Source: CAZYVA01 sp964650695 (GTDB lineage: Bacteria > Bacillota > Clostridia > Lachnospirales > Lachnospiraceae). From it: a DNA stretch of 62,205 nt. This document shows, one piece after another, positions 6,793 through 14,331 of this stretch (positions within the stretch are counted from its first letter, which is position 1; each line of letters opens with the position of its first letter). The translations under genes and the position numbers were made by a program. The DNA lies in the NCBI GenBank assembly GCA_964650695.1, contig CAZYVA010000003.1, positions 1 through 62,205 of the forward strand, given 5' to 3'. Below the pieces are notes generated by a model. That model had not been told where the DNA came from and did not search any database. It saw only the letters and a list, made by a program, of their open reading frames with translations.

Positions 6793-8520
6793 TTATTCCA
6801 CCGCCAGCACGTAATAATAGACCGGCTGCCCTCCCGCATGCGCGTCTACATCCACCTCTGGGAAGCGTCCCTCCACTTTTGAAATCAATGCCTGCGCCGC
6901 GTCGTCCGAAACATCCGCCCCATAGTACAGGCTGATGAGCTCGGATTCCTCATCCACCAGCGCATCCAGCAGGGAAAGCGTCGTGTCCTCTATCGCGCTG
7001 CCAACAGCCAGGATCTCTTCATCCCCGATGCCTATGATATCTTTTTCATGGATTTCTTTCCCATCAATGCTTGTGTCCCTGACCGCGTATGTCACCTGCC
7101 CGGTCTTCACATGCTTGATCTCCTCAAGCATCGTTTCTTCATTTGTTTTCGCATCCTCATCCGCCATAAAATTGATGATGGCTGTAATTCCTTGCGGTAC
7201 CGTGCTGGTTGGGATCACAATGATTTCCTTATCTTTCACCAGCGCTTTTGCCTGGTTTGCCGCCAGGATGATGTTCTTATTGTTCGGCAGGATGAAAATG
7301 GTATCTGCATTGACCGCCTCCACCGCTTTCAGCATATCTTCCGTGCTGGGGTTCATGCTCTGGCCGCCTTCAATGATATAGTCCGCGCCCAGCTCCCGGA
7401 AAATCCCATTGATTCCCGCGCCGACCGAAACGGCAACAAAGCCTATCGCTTTTCTAAGCTTTTCTTTCGTTTCTCCCGGCTCCTGTGCCGTACCCGGCGC
7501 TTTTGCAGCGTCCAGCCTTTCTTCATCCCGCCCTTTCCCGGACTGCTCTTTGGCCAGCTTTTGCGCGTCATGGATCAATTTTTCCTGATGCTCCTCGCGC
7601 ATATTGTCGATCTTCATGCGGGAAAGCTGCCCGTAAGACAATGCTTTCTGGATGGCGAGCCCCGGATCGTTCGTATGCACATGGACTTTCACCACATCTT
7701 CATCCGCCACGCAGACGATCGAATCCCCGATCGAGGACAAATACGCCTTCAATTCCTTTTCCTCTTTGTCGGCAAACTTTTTCTCCGTCAATATCATAAA
7801 CTCGGTACAGTATCCAAAGCGGATCTCCTCCGCTTCTTTGGAAACCGTCTTTGCCATACCCGTGCTGGCAGCCACCGGCTCTATCGCTGCGTAGTCAATT
7901 TCCTTCCCAAGGAATGCGTCATACGCGCCCTGCAGCACTTCTACAAGCCCTTGCCCGCCGGAATCCACCACGCCTGCCTCCTTTAATACCGGGAGCAGTT
8001 CCGGGGTCTGTTTCAACACTTCCTTTGCATGGTCCAGGATGGCTGAAAAAAACATTTCCAGATCTTCCGTCGTCTCTGCCATCTCCGCCGCTTTGGACGC
8101 CACGCCGCTGGCAACCGTCAGGATCGTGCCCTCCTTCGGTTTCATGACTGCCTTATAGGCCGTGTCCCTCGCGCGGCCAAACGCTGCCGCCAAAAGAGTC
8201 ACATCCAACTCCTTTTTGCTTTGGATCGCCTTTGCAAAGCCCCGCAGAAGCTGGGAAAGGATCACGCCGGAATTCCCCCTTGCCCCGCGCAGGGAACCGG
8301 AAGAAACTGCCTTTGCAAAATTCTTCATCGTCGGTTTATCCATCGCGGCAACTTCTTTCGCGGCCGCCATGATCGTCATAGACATATTCGTTCCCGTGTC
8401 CCCGTCCGGAACCGGAAATACGTTCAATTCATTGATAAATTCTTTTTTCGCCTCGATATTTTGCGCGCTTGCCAAAAACATCTTCGCAAGCATATCTACA
8501 TTTATCGTTTTCGCAGCCAT
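6793..8520 (-). CDS. DAK2-domain kinase, fatty acid kinase FakA-like (YloV family)
   Basis: Member of the YloV/FakA family, which phosphorylates fatty acids bound to FakB (DegV-family) proteins in Gram-positive bacteria. The 575-residue protein has an N-terminal DAK2 ATP-binding domain with DGDTGTNMSMT (about residues 39-49) and GARGNSGVILSQLLRG. A middle domain with VHVHTNDPG (about residue 280) and a C-terminal DegV-like domain follow. A charged, low-complexity linker lies near residues 320-345. It is 25 nt downstream of the Asp23 gene, the usual yloU-yloV pairing. A DegV-family gene (57256-58095) elsewhere in the window is a possible FakB partner, which is inference. Confidence 0.85.
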   Translation of the reverse strand: MAAKTINVDMLAKMFLASAQNIEAKKEFINELNVFPVPDGDTGTNMSMTIMAAAKEVAAMDKPTMKNFAKAVSSGSLRGARGNSGVILSQLLRGFAKAIQSKKELDVTLLAAAFGRARDTAYKAVMKPKEGTILTVASGVASKAAEMAETTEDLEMFFSAILDHAKEVLKQTPELLPVLKEAGVVDSGGQGLVEVLQGAYDAFLGKEIDYAAIEPVAASTGMAKTVSKEAEEIRFGYCTEFMILTEKKFADKEEKELKAYLSSIGDSIVCVADEDVVKVHVHTNDPGLAIQKALSYGQLSRMKIDNMREEHQEKLIHDAQKLAKEQSGKGRDEERLDAAKAPGTAQEPGETKEKLRKAIGFVAVSVGAGINGIFRELGADYIIEGGQSMNPSTEDMLKAVEAVNADTIFILPNNKNIILAANQAKALVKDKEIIVIPTSTVPQGITAIINFMADEDAKTNEETMLEEIKHVKTGQVTYAVRDTSIDGKEIHEKDIIGIGDEEILAVGSAIEDTTLSLLDALVDEESELISLYYGADVSDDAAQALISKVEGRFPEVDVDAHAGGQPVYYYVLAVE

Positions 8521-8545
8521 CTCTTACGTTCCTCCTTAACATCCC

Positions 8546-8920
8546 TTAGTCAATGACTCTTACGCCCTCAATGTAGATATTGATCTTATCTACTGGCATA
8601 CCTGAAAACTCCTCCACCCTGTACTTGACGTTGCTGATCAGATTATCCGTAACCGCGGATATGCTCACGCCGTAAGCGACAATGATGTGGAAATCCAGCC
8701 TGACATGGTTATCCTCAGAAACCATGACCTGGATCCCCTTAGTCAAGCTCTCCTTTTTCAGCAGATGGACAAATCCGTCTTTCATATTAACCGCAGCCAT
8801 CCCTACAATCCCAAAGCATTCCACTGCCACTGTGCCAGCATATTTAGCAATGACCTCCGGCTCAATCGTAACCACGCCAAGGTCCGTGTTCATGCATCCC
8901 TTCATACCTGTACCTCCCAT
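8546..8920 (-). CDS. Asp23/Gls24 family protein (YloU-like)
   Basis: Small protein of the Asp23/Gls24 envelope-stress family, cytoplasmic and often membrane-associated through partners. The 124-residue length is typical. The family pattern is visible: VVTIEPEVIAKYAGTVAVEC near the N-terminus, a central beta-rich VRLDFHIIVAYGVSI and a C-terminal INIYIEGVRVID. It is first in an operon with the FakA-like kinase. A sigma-A promoter (9085-9113) and an R3 element lie in its leader. Confidence 0.88.
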   Translation of the reverse strand: MGGTGMKGCMNTDLGVVTIEPEVIAKYAGTVAVECFGIVGMAAVNMKDGFVHLLKKESLTKGIQVMVSEDNHVRLDFHIIVAYGVSISAVTDNLISNVKYRVEEFSGMPVDKINIYIEGVRVID

Positions 8921-8956
8921 TTTCTATAATTCCCAAACACAATGTTTTTCTCCACT

Positions 8957-8974
8957 GTTACTATCCACAGTAAC
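8957..8974. repeat. Short R2-like inverted repeat upstream of asp23
   Basis: GTTACTATCCACAGTAAC, an imperfect inverted repeat whose first half matches the start of R2. It ends 37 nt upstream of the asp23 start codon, just before its ribosome binding site. Confidence 0.55.
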
Positions 8975-9000
8975 TCTTTGCCGCCTGTAAGAATGATGTA

Positions 9001-9071
9001 GGGGTCAAAAGCCTTTGGCCCCATGATACCACGGATTGCTCCGTGCTACGCACTCCCGCGGTCCTGGTATC
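9001..9071 (+). repeat. R3 repeat in the asp23 leader
   Basis: Starts with the palindrome GGGGTCAAAAGCCTTTGGCC and CC, then GATACCACGGATTGCTCCGT, GCTACGCACTCCCGCGG and TCCTGGTATC. The inner module is bounded by inverted GATACCA/TGGTATC. It is antisense relative to asp23 when compared with the leuS copy. It begins about 7 nt past the predicted transcription start. Confidence 0.85.
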
Positions 9072-9084
9072 TAAGAACAGTTGT

Positions 9085-9113
9085 ATTATACTCTTTTTCC
9101 CTCTGTTTTACAA
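9085..9113 (-). promoter_or_regulatory. Sigma-A-type promoter of the asp23 operon
   Basis: On the minus strand TTGTAA (9108-9113), 17 nt, TATAAT (9085-9090). Transcription would start near 9078 and run straight into the R3 element at 9071-9001. Confidence 0.72.
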
Positions 9114-9184
9114 TTCCATCTGTAAAAGAGGCCCGATCCCGCTTATCCCCGCAAAATCCGGCCTTTTCCCATAGCATACGGCAA

Positions 9185-9220
9185 TACGGCAGAACGCGCC
9201 GGTGGGCGCGTTCTGCCGTA
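9185..9220 (-). terminator. Hairpin terminator after rpmB
   Basis: Perfect 16-bp stem (9185-9200 with 9205-9220, TACGGCAGAACGCGCC and its complement) with a 4-nt loop, 11 nt past the rpmB stop. The T-run is on the plus-strand side (TTTTCTTTTC); on the minus strand only a short AT stretch follows, so strength there is uncertain. Confidence 0.7.
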
Positions 9221-9231
9221 TTTTCTTTTCA

Positions 9232-9420
9232 TCAAGCACGCTCTACTTTCCCAGATCTCAGGCAAGAAGTACATACATACATCTTGTGCGTAGCGCCGTT
9301 TCCCGTCTTCACACGAACCGATTTTACGTTCGCTTTCCACATCTTTGGTGTTCTTCTATGCGAATGACTGACATTATTTCCAAAGAGCGCACCTTTTCCG
9401 CAAATAGCGCATTTAGCCAT
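9232..9420 (-). CDS. rpmB: 50S ribosomal protein L28
   Basis: Component of the large ribosomal subunit. At 62 residues it is the short bacterial form. Two cysteine pairs, CAIC (residues 4-7) and CTSC (residues 50-53), mark it as the zinc-binding C+ version. AGGAGG precedes the ATG, a strong promoter lies at 9474-9502, and a hairpin terminator follows, so it appears monocistronic. Confidence 0.97.
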   Translation of the reverse strand: MAKCAICGKGALFGNNVSHSHRRTPKMWKANVKSVRVKTGNGATHKMYVCTSCLRSGKVERA

Positions 9421-9473
9421 GGCTGCACCTCCTAACGCTCAACACATTTTTTCGCAAATCCACAACAATTCGT

Positions 9474-9502
9474 ATTCTAGCAGATGGATGAGAAAAATGC
9501 AA
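9474..9502 (-). promoter_or_regulatory. Sigma-A-type promoter of rpmB
   Basis: On the minus strand TTGCAT (9497-9502), 17 nt, TAGAAT (9474-9479), giving a leader of about 45 nt. Confidence 0.72.
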
Positions 9503-9520
9503 GCATTATTTGGGGAAATG

Positions 9521-9541
9521 GAACCGGCCGTGACCCGTAAC
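9521..9541 (-). repeat. Degenerate R2 repeat
   Basis: GAACCGGCCGTGACCCGTAA on the plus strand is the inverse of the R2 core (TTACTATTCACGGCCG) with changes at the centre. It abuts the stop codon of the gene ending at 9543. Confidence 0.5.
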
Positions 9542-9542
9542 G

Positions 9543-10487
9543 CTACATCAGCATATTCAGCATAAACCCATTGGAAGCCGCCTGGTCTTCCTGTTCGTTG
9601 CCGTTATCGCCGGCAAGCTGCGCCATCCGGCTCTGCGCACGTCGGATCATGGCTTCCACTTTAGCCACTTCCGAGTCATCGCACCATCCCTTCGATACCC
9701 CTGCTTTACAATCTGAAAGATCCTCCGACAGCAGGCTCATCAGCGTTTGGATATCATCCGTTGTTTTCGCCGCCGCGAGCATCCTTGCGCGTTTTGCCTC
9801 ATTGAACGTGACGGATCCGCCTTGGGCTTCATTTGCATCATTTGCATCATTTGCTTTATTTGTTTCATTTGCTTTATTTGTTTCATTTGTCCCGGCTTCT
9901 GATATTTTCCCCGTCGTGGAAGCCGCTTCTTCGTCCGTACCGCTGGCCCATTCATCGAATAATTTCATGGTCGCATCGTAGGTCTTCCTGGAAATCTCCG
10001 GGAGTGTCCCGCCGAACGCTTCCTCGGCGGCCTCATATCCTTTTATAAAGGCTTCCCTCATCTCTTCCGCCTTGGAAGGATCTCCGCCTACCAGCGCCAT
10101 CGCAAACGAAACAAGCCTCTGGGATGTCTGCTCGACGCCCCAATAGCCGTCTTCAGAGATCGCCGCCTGCGCGGAAGACTGTGTCCCTGACAGGTTTTTC
10201 CATGCGCCCTGCCCAAAAGTAATCTGCTTTGTGAGAGAACTCTGGACGGTCTTCAGGAACCGGAGCTTCTGAGCCTCCAGATCCGCTTTCATCCGGTTGA
10301 TGGTCTCTGCATCCACCTTATTCTTACTGCCAGTTGACACATAAGTATCCTGCTGTGTGCTAGTATCCGCCAAAACGCCCTCTGCCGTTCCGGACGCGGA
10401 TGTAGTTCCCGTCGAATCTTTGGAAACATCGCCCGTGCTGTAATTGAACAGCGACGCTGTCGTTACAGAAATAGAATCAATACTCAT
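9543..10487 (-). CDS. Protein of unknown function with Asn-rich repeat; second gene of a sigma-28-like operon
   Basis: Not recognised with confidence. The 314-residue protein has a Ser/Thr-rich N-terminus (1-55), a short helical region (58-85), and a conserved-looking globular segment at about 108-175 (GYWGVEQTSQRLVSFAMALV, then GDPSKAEEM and ending LFDEWASG). That layout recalls DUF5610-type domains from memory. Residues about 200-220 are a tandem NET/NKA/NDA low-complexity run encoded by short repeats at 9831-9889. The C-terminal part is helical. There is no signal peptide or membrane segment. It follows the 304-residue gene by 12 nt with a shared promoter upstream. The segment could be a flagellum-associated accessory domain, which is inference from the promoter only. 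Confidence 0.75.
   Translation of the reverse strand: MSIDSISVTTASLFNYSTGDVSKDSTGTTSASGTAEGVLADTSTQQDTYVSTGSKNKVDAETINRMKADLEAQKLRFLKTVQSSLTKQITFGQGAWKNLSGTQSSAQAAISEDGYWGVEQTSQRLVSFAMALVGGDPSKAEEMREAFIKGYEAAEEAFGGTLPEISRKTYDATMKLFDEWASGTDEEAASTTGKISEAGTNETNKANETNKANDANDANEAQGGSVTFNEAKRARMLAAAKTTDDIQTLMSLLSEDLSDCKAGVSKGWCDDSEVAKVEAMIRRAQSRMAQLAGDNGNEQEDQAASNGFMLNMLM
9831..9889. repeat. Short tandem repeats inside the unknown gene
   Basis: In-frame 9-nt units (ATTTGCATC, ATTTGCTTT, ATTTGTTTC types) including two successive copies of an 18-nt block (TTTGCTTTATTTGTTTCA). They encode the NET-NKA-NDA run. Unit length is a multiple of three, so copy-number change would alter length, not frame. Confidence 0.8.
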
Positions 10488-10499
10488 ATTTTTCTCCTC

Positions 10500-11414
10500 C
10501 TATGCCTGAATGCTCAAAGTTATATTTGCTCCCATATCGAGCGAACCCTGCCCAGAGGCATAGGCCGCTTTCGCTTTCGCCCGGCGGACTTTGCGGATCT
10601 CCGGCGACTCATACTCCAGCACAGATTCGCTTTTCTGCTTTGCTTGCTTTGCCGGCTTCCCCGCCTGCCCGTCCTGCCCTATCCGCGCCGCTCTTTCCCC
10701 TGGCGCTGCATACACCTCCTCTTTCTCTTTCCCAGGCGGCACTGTATGCTCTGTTTTTTCTTTCTGCCCGGACGGTTCCGCCATTCCAGGCTCCTTTGCC
10801 TCTGGTCCCGTCTTTTCCGCTTTAGGATTGCGTCTGCTTTCTTCAGCTTCATGCAGCTTTTTTTCCGCTATCGCCTTTTCCGCCTCTGTCGGCAACATTG
10901 CGTACTCACCGCTCTCAACAAACGCCTGTGTGCTTTGTTCCAGCTTATCGCACCGGTAATTTTCCTGGAGGCAAATTTCCAGCTTTTTGGAAATCGGGAT
11001 ATGAGGGTTGTTTTCCACGGATTTGATCGTAGACAGAGAAGCGTTGACCTTCATTGCTTTCAGCCGCTGGACATCCTCTTTCGTCTTACATTTTTTCAAT
11101 GCTTTTTCATAAGACTTCTGTTCCTGTTCGATCGAACGGAGCTTTTGCCAGGTCTGCGGGTCTTTCGTGCGCAGATAATCCTTTTCCTCCTGTGTCAGCT
11201 TCGCGCCTAAGTAGGCTTTCTGCAAGATGGAATTCCGTTTGTTTTTCTCCTCTTCCGTCTGATCCAGCGTAGAATTTTTCGATTTTTCAATCCACTCTTC
11301 CACCGTAGCCTTATAATCCGACGTATCGCCGCCCTGCTGCTTTACCGACCATTTTGCCTGCATCTTCAACATATTTGTATAAACGCCGATTGAGCCGATC
11401 GTAGAAAAATCCAT
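10500..11414 (-). CDS. Protein of unknown function; first gene of a sigma-28-like operon
   Basis: Not recognised. The 304-residue soluble protein starts MDFSTIGSIGVYTNMLKMQA, a hydrophobic-ended N-terminus without a signal peptide. Residues 45-165 are charged and helical, with LTQEEKDYLRTKDPQTW and IEQEQKSYEKALKKCKTKED. Residues 190-265 are Pro/Glu/Lys-rich and probably disordered; the C-terminus ends LDMGANITLSIQA. AAAGGGAGG precedes the ATG. The next gene starts 12 nt downstream. The promoter at 11532-11558 resembles flagellar sigma-28 sites, hinting at a motility regulon. No homologue is recalled with an assigned role. Confidence 0.75.
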   Translation of the reverse strand: MDFSTIGSIGVYTNMLKMQAKWSVKQQGGDTSDYKATVEEWIEKSKNSTLDQTEEEKNKRNSILQKAYLGAKLTQEEKDYLRTKDPQTWQKLRSIEQEQKSYEKALKKCKTKEDVQRLKAMKVNASLSTIKSVENNPHIPISKKLEICLQENYRCDKLEQSTQAFVESGEYAMLPTEAEKAIAEKKLHEAEESRRNPKAEKTGPEAKEPGMAEPSGQKEKTEHTVPPGKEKEEVYAAPGERAARIGQDGQAGKPAKQAKQKSESVLEYESPEIRKVRRAKAKAAYASGQGSLDMGANITLSIQA

Positions 11415-11531
11415 AAAACCGCCTCCCTTTCCTTATGAATCATCCGCTGCGATTTACATCGCTCCACCCGCATACAGATGATCTGCTGCCATTTGGGGCC
11501 TTTTTCCTATCCCGTCTGATCTTATATATGA

Positions 11532-11558
11532 TTATCGGCATGTTTCATGGAAAACATA
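11532..11558 (-). promoter_or_regulatory. Sigma-28 (FliA/SigD)-like promoter
   Basis: On the minus strand, TATGTTTT (11551-11558), 11 nt, then GCCGATAA (11532-11539). The -10 matches the enterobacterial flagellar consensus GCCGATAA at all eight positions; the -35 matches TAAAGTTT at five of eight with the right spacing. It lies about 110 nt upstream of the first gene of the unknown operon. Confidence 0.5.
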
Positions 11559-11622
11559 AAGGATTCTCCGAATTACTGTAAACAATCCCTGCAAAATTGA
11601 AATGCCCCGAAAAGCTTTTTCC

Positions 11623-12135
11623 CTATTTTTCTATCATACTGATGGACTCGATCCCCACGCTTCCTCCACGCACGACTTCGATACTTTTAAACTCGTCCTT
11701 CATCAGCTTCACAACCGCGTCATTTTTCATGGCTGTCTGCAGGAACTCCAAAAGCAGGCTATCCTTCCCGTAATCGATCACTTTCCCCTTAAAGGTCTGC
11801 GCAATCTGGAACAGCTCTGTTTTCTGCGCGGCAGTGCATTTGTATACTTTCACGAACATGATTTCTTTCATCTTCACAAACATTTCCGTGAAGTCAATAA
11901 CCTTGATGACCTCAATGTTCCGGTTCAATTGTTTTTTGATCTGTTCAAAAGTCTCATCGTCGCTGATGGTTACGATCGTCATCCTGGAAATGGTGGGATC
12001 CTCCGTCGTCCCAACCGTCAGGCTGTCCAGATTGTAGGACTTGCTGGCAAACAGGCCGGAAACCCTGGAAAGCACACCGGGCTGATTTTCTACAAACAAA
12101 GAAATCCCTCTCTTTTTCATGCTATGATTATTCAT
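11623..12135 (-). CDS. ilvN: Acetolactate synthase small (regulatory) subunit
   Basis: Regulatory subunit binding branched-chain amino acids and activating IlvB. The 170-residue protein has an N-terminal ACT domain (residues about 7-80, with SLFVENQPGVLSRVSGLF) and a C-terminal ALS-regulator domain. The start at 12135 (MNNHSMKK) is preceded by AGGAGG; a longer in-frame start 20 codons upstream has no site and would run into the ilvB intergenic space. It follows ilvB by 79 nt, the usual gene order. Confidence 0.94.
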   Translation of the reverse strand: MNNHSMKKRGISLFVENQPGVLSRVSGLFASKSYNLDSLTVGTTEDPTISRMTIVTISDDETFEQIKKQLNRNIEVIKVIDFTEMFVKMKEIMFVKVYKCTAAQKTELFQIAQTFKGKVIDYGKDSLLLEFLQTAMKNDAVVKLMKDEFKSIEVVRGGSVGIESISMIEK

Positions 12136-12214
12136 TTCAAATTTCCCTCCTTCTATGCCGTGCCCCTTTACGGCGTCCAAAAGCTTTGGAAGCAATATCC
12201 AGGCCCGCCGCTGT

Positions 12215-13936
12215 TTAACAATCCAAAACCATATCTTCCAGGGTACCGCCTGGACGGATCATCGGATAGACCAAATCCTCCGGGTTCATCTCGAACTCTA
12301 AAACATACGGCGTTTTTGTACTCTTCATCGCCTCCAGGAAAGCCGGCTCGACCTCTTCCTTTCTGGTAACGCGGATCCCTTTTGCGCCATAGCTTTCCGC
12401 CAGACGGATGAAGTCCGGCGTATATTCCGGACATGGCGCCTGGCCGCATTTCCCCCGGCATGCCGCGCCAGAATGCAGGCAGGTCATCGAATAACGCTTC
12501 CCGTAAAACAGCTTCTGCCACTGCCGTACCATCCCCAGCTTCTGGTTGTTGAAAATACAGGAAATGATTGGAAGCTCTTCCAGCACCGCCGTGGCAAGCT
12601 CCTGAATGTTCATCTGCATCCCTCCGTCCCCGGAGATCGAGACAACCGGAATGTCCGGACTGCCGATTTTCGCCCCGATCGCGCCCGGAAGCCCATAACC
12701 CATCGTCCCAAGGCCGCCGGACATGATCAGGCGCTTTTTTTCAGTAATCTCCGCAAACTGCGCGGTAAACATCTGGTGCTGCCCGACATCTGTAACCAAT
12801 ATCAATTCGTCAAACAGACGGTTGATCGTTTCCACGACATCCTGCGGCGTCAGGTACGGCTGTTTCCTCATGGCCAGCGGATGCTCCTGCTGCCACCCCT
12901 GGATCTGGCGCATCCAGCTTTCTGTGTTGTATTCTCTGACATATTCCAACATCTTCAAAACCGCCTCCCTGGCGTCCGCCACGATCGGCACATCCACCTG
13001 CACATTTTTGGAAATAGCAGCGGTATCGATATCGATATGGACAATCTCTGCTTTCGGCGCAAACGAATGGAGCTTCCCGGTGATCCGGTCATTAAACCGC
13101 GTCCCAATAGAAAAAAGCAGGTCACACTCATTGACTGCCATATTGCAGGCATACGCGCCATGCATCCCAAGGTTCCCAATATAATAGGGATGGTCCGTCG
13201 GCACCGCGCCCCTTCCCATCACGGTCGTGACTACCGGGATTTTCGTCACATCCACCAGCTTTGTGAATGCCTCCCTTGCGCGGGAAATCAAAACCCCTCC
13301 CCCGGCAAGAAACAATGGCCGTTTTGCTTTTTCCAGCATCCGGACCGCCCGTTTGAGCTGCCCGATATGGACGTTGGTGTTCGGCTTATAACCGCGGATG
13401 TTGACTTCTTTCGGATATTCCGCATCGCCGGGCTCCGCCATCACATCCTTCGGAAGATCCAAAAGCACCGGCCCTGGCCGCCCGGTCCTGGCAATGTAGA
13501 ACGCCTCCTTGATCAGCCGCCCCAAGTCCTCGCGCCTGCGGACCGTCACGCTGTATTTGGTGATGCTCCTGGTGATCCCTACGATATCCACCTCCTGGAA
13601 AGCATCATTCCCGATCAGATGCCTCGCCACCTGCCCGGTAAAGCAGACCAGCGGGACGCTGTCATAATACGCGGTTGCAATCCCCGTCACCAGGTTGGTC
13701 GCGCCAGGGCCGCTTGTCACCAGGCATACCCCGACCTTCCCCGTCGTCCTGGCATAAGCGTCCGCCTCATGCACCAGCGCAATCTCCTGCCTTGGCAGGA
13801 TGACTTTCGTGTAATCCTGCCGGTATAACTCATCGCCGATATCAATGGTACATGCGCCGGGATAACCGAACAGGACATCCACCCCTTCCTCCCTAAGCGC
13901 TTTTACCAGCAATTTGTTCCCACTGATTTTTTTCAT
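12215..13936 (-). CDS. ilvB: Acetolactate synthase large (catalytic) subunit
   Basis: TPP-, FAD- and Mg-dependent enzyme condensing pyruvate to 2-acetolactate (or with 2-oxobutyrate) in valine, leucine and isoleucine synthesis. The 573-residue protein has the N-terminal TPP domain with the catalytic Glu in LPRQEIALVHEADAYA (about residue 48), a central FAD domain, and the C-terminal TPP motif ISGDGGMQMNIQEL. Unusual: between GKRYSMT and YTPDF there is a cysteine-rich insertion with Cys486, 493, 497 and 502. The start is the ATG at 13936 with GGGGG upstream. The gene is divergent from the flavodiiron gene. No T-box or branched-chain leader peptide was found in the leader. Confidence 0.95.
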   Translation of the reverse strand: MKKISGNKLLVKALREEGVDVLFGYPGACTIDIGDELYRQDYTKVILPRQEIALVHEADAYARTTGKVGVCLVTSGPGATNLVTGIATAYYDSVPLVCFTGQVARHLIGNDAFQEVDIVGITRSITKYSVTVRRREDLGRLIKEAFYIARTGRPGPVLLDLPKDVMAEPGDAEYPKEVNIRGYKPNTNVHIGQLKRAVRMLEKAKRPLFLAGGGVLISRAREAFTKLVDVTKIPVVTTVMGRGAVPTDHPYYIGNLGMHGAYACNMAVNECDLLFSIGTRFNDRITGKLHSFAPKAEIVHIDIDTAAISKNVQVDVPIVADAREAVLKMLEYVREYNTESWMRQIQGWQQEHPLAMRKQPYLTPQDVVETINRLFDELILVTDVGQHQMFTAQFAEITEKKRLIMSGGLGTMGYGLPGAIGAKIGSPDIPVVSISGDGGMQMNIQELATAVLEELPIISCIFNNQKLGMVRQWQKLFYGKRYSMTCLHSGAACRGKCGQAPCPEYTPDFIRLAESYGAKGIRVTRKEEVEPAFLEAMKSTKTPYVLEFEMNPEDLVYPMIRPGGTLEDMVLDC

Positions 13937-14146
13937 GTGATCAAACCCCCTGTACTTGAAACCTTCCTATCGTCATCATGCTCTTTTCAATACCCGGATA
14001 CCCTATTCCAAGCGTCCATTTTCCACAGGTTCCAGGATCTGCCATACCCGCCCGGAAAACATAGGCAATCCGTGTCAGAATCACTCATATTTACCAGAAT
14101 AGCATACTCTCTCCTTTTTTTCATCAAAAATTTCTATCCATGGACA
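13937..14146. other. Intergenic region between ilvB and the flavodiiron gene
   Basis: Divergent intergenic DNA. On the minus side only weak promoter matches for ilvB are seen (for example ATGAAA, 17 nt, TATTCT near 14100). A 33-codon frame near 14072 has no ribosome binding site and is not rich in Ile, Leu or Val. The right part holds the plus-strand promoter and R3 element listed separately. Confidence 0.4.
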
Positions 14147-14175
14147 TTGAGCCACGCACAAATATATGCTATGAT
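14147..14175 (+). promoter_or_regulatory. Sigma-A-type promoter of the flavodiiron gene
   Basis: TTGAGC (14147-14152), 17 nt, TATGAT (14170-14175). The -10 box overlaps the first bases of the R3 element, whose GATACTA end starts at 14173. Confidence 0.65.
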
Positions 14176-14302
14176 ACTAGGGTCAAATATGAGAATGTAG
14201 CCATTTTTCGTAGAAAAATGAGTGGAATCCGAATGTTTGCAAGGCGTGCGGGCGTGCGATAGCACGAAGAAAGCCGTGGTATCCTAGGTGTCAAATGACC
14301 CA
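14173..14302 (+). repeat. R3 repeat in the flavodiiron gene leader
   Basis: Starts GATACTAGGGTCAAATA and lacks the long hairpin of the 6443 copy. It continues with the CCATTTTTC/GAAAAATG hairpin module, then GCGGGCGTGCGATAGCACGA, CCGTGGTATC and GTGTCAAATGACCC. Both ends carry inverted GATA-C-TAG-like and GTCAAAT sequences. Confidence 0.75.
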
Positions 14303-14331
14303 GGATAGATGAAGAAAGTGAGGAGTAATCA

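Noticed and set aside
7048..7986. 312-codon plus-strand frame opposite the FakA-like gene
   Set aside because: Antisense shadow; no family resemblance and no start signal.
9001..9071. R3 as an intrinsic terminator
   Set aside because: The palindromic module is GC-rich but lacks T-runs in either direction, and it lies downstream of a promoter within a leader.
12473..13828. Long plus-strand open frame (451 codons) opposite ilvB
   Set aside because: Antisense shadow of a strongly conserved gene; composition is Arg/His/Pro-rich and no ribosome binding site is present.
13950..14080. Branched-chain amino acid leader peptide before ilvB
   Set aside because: The only frame with an ATG (about 33 codons) is not enriched in Leu, Ile or Val, has no ribosome binding site, and no terminator/antiterminator pair was found.
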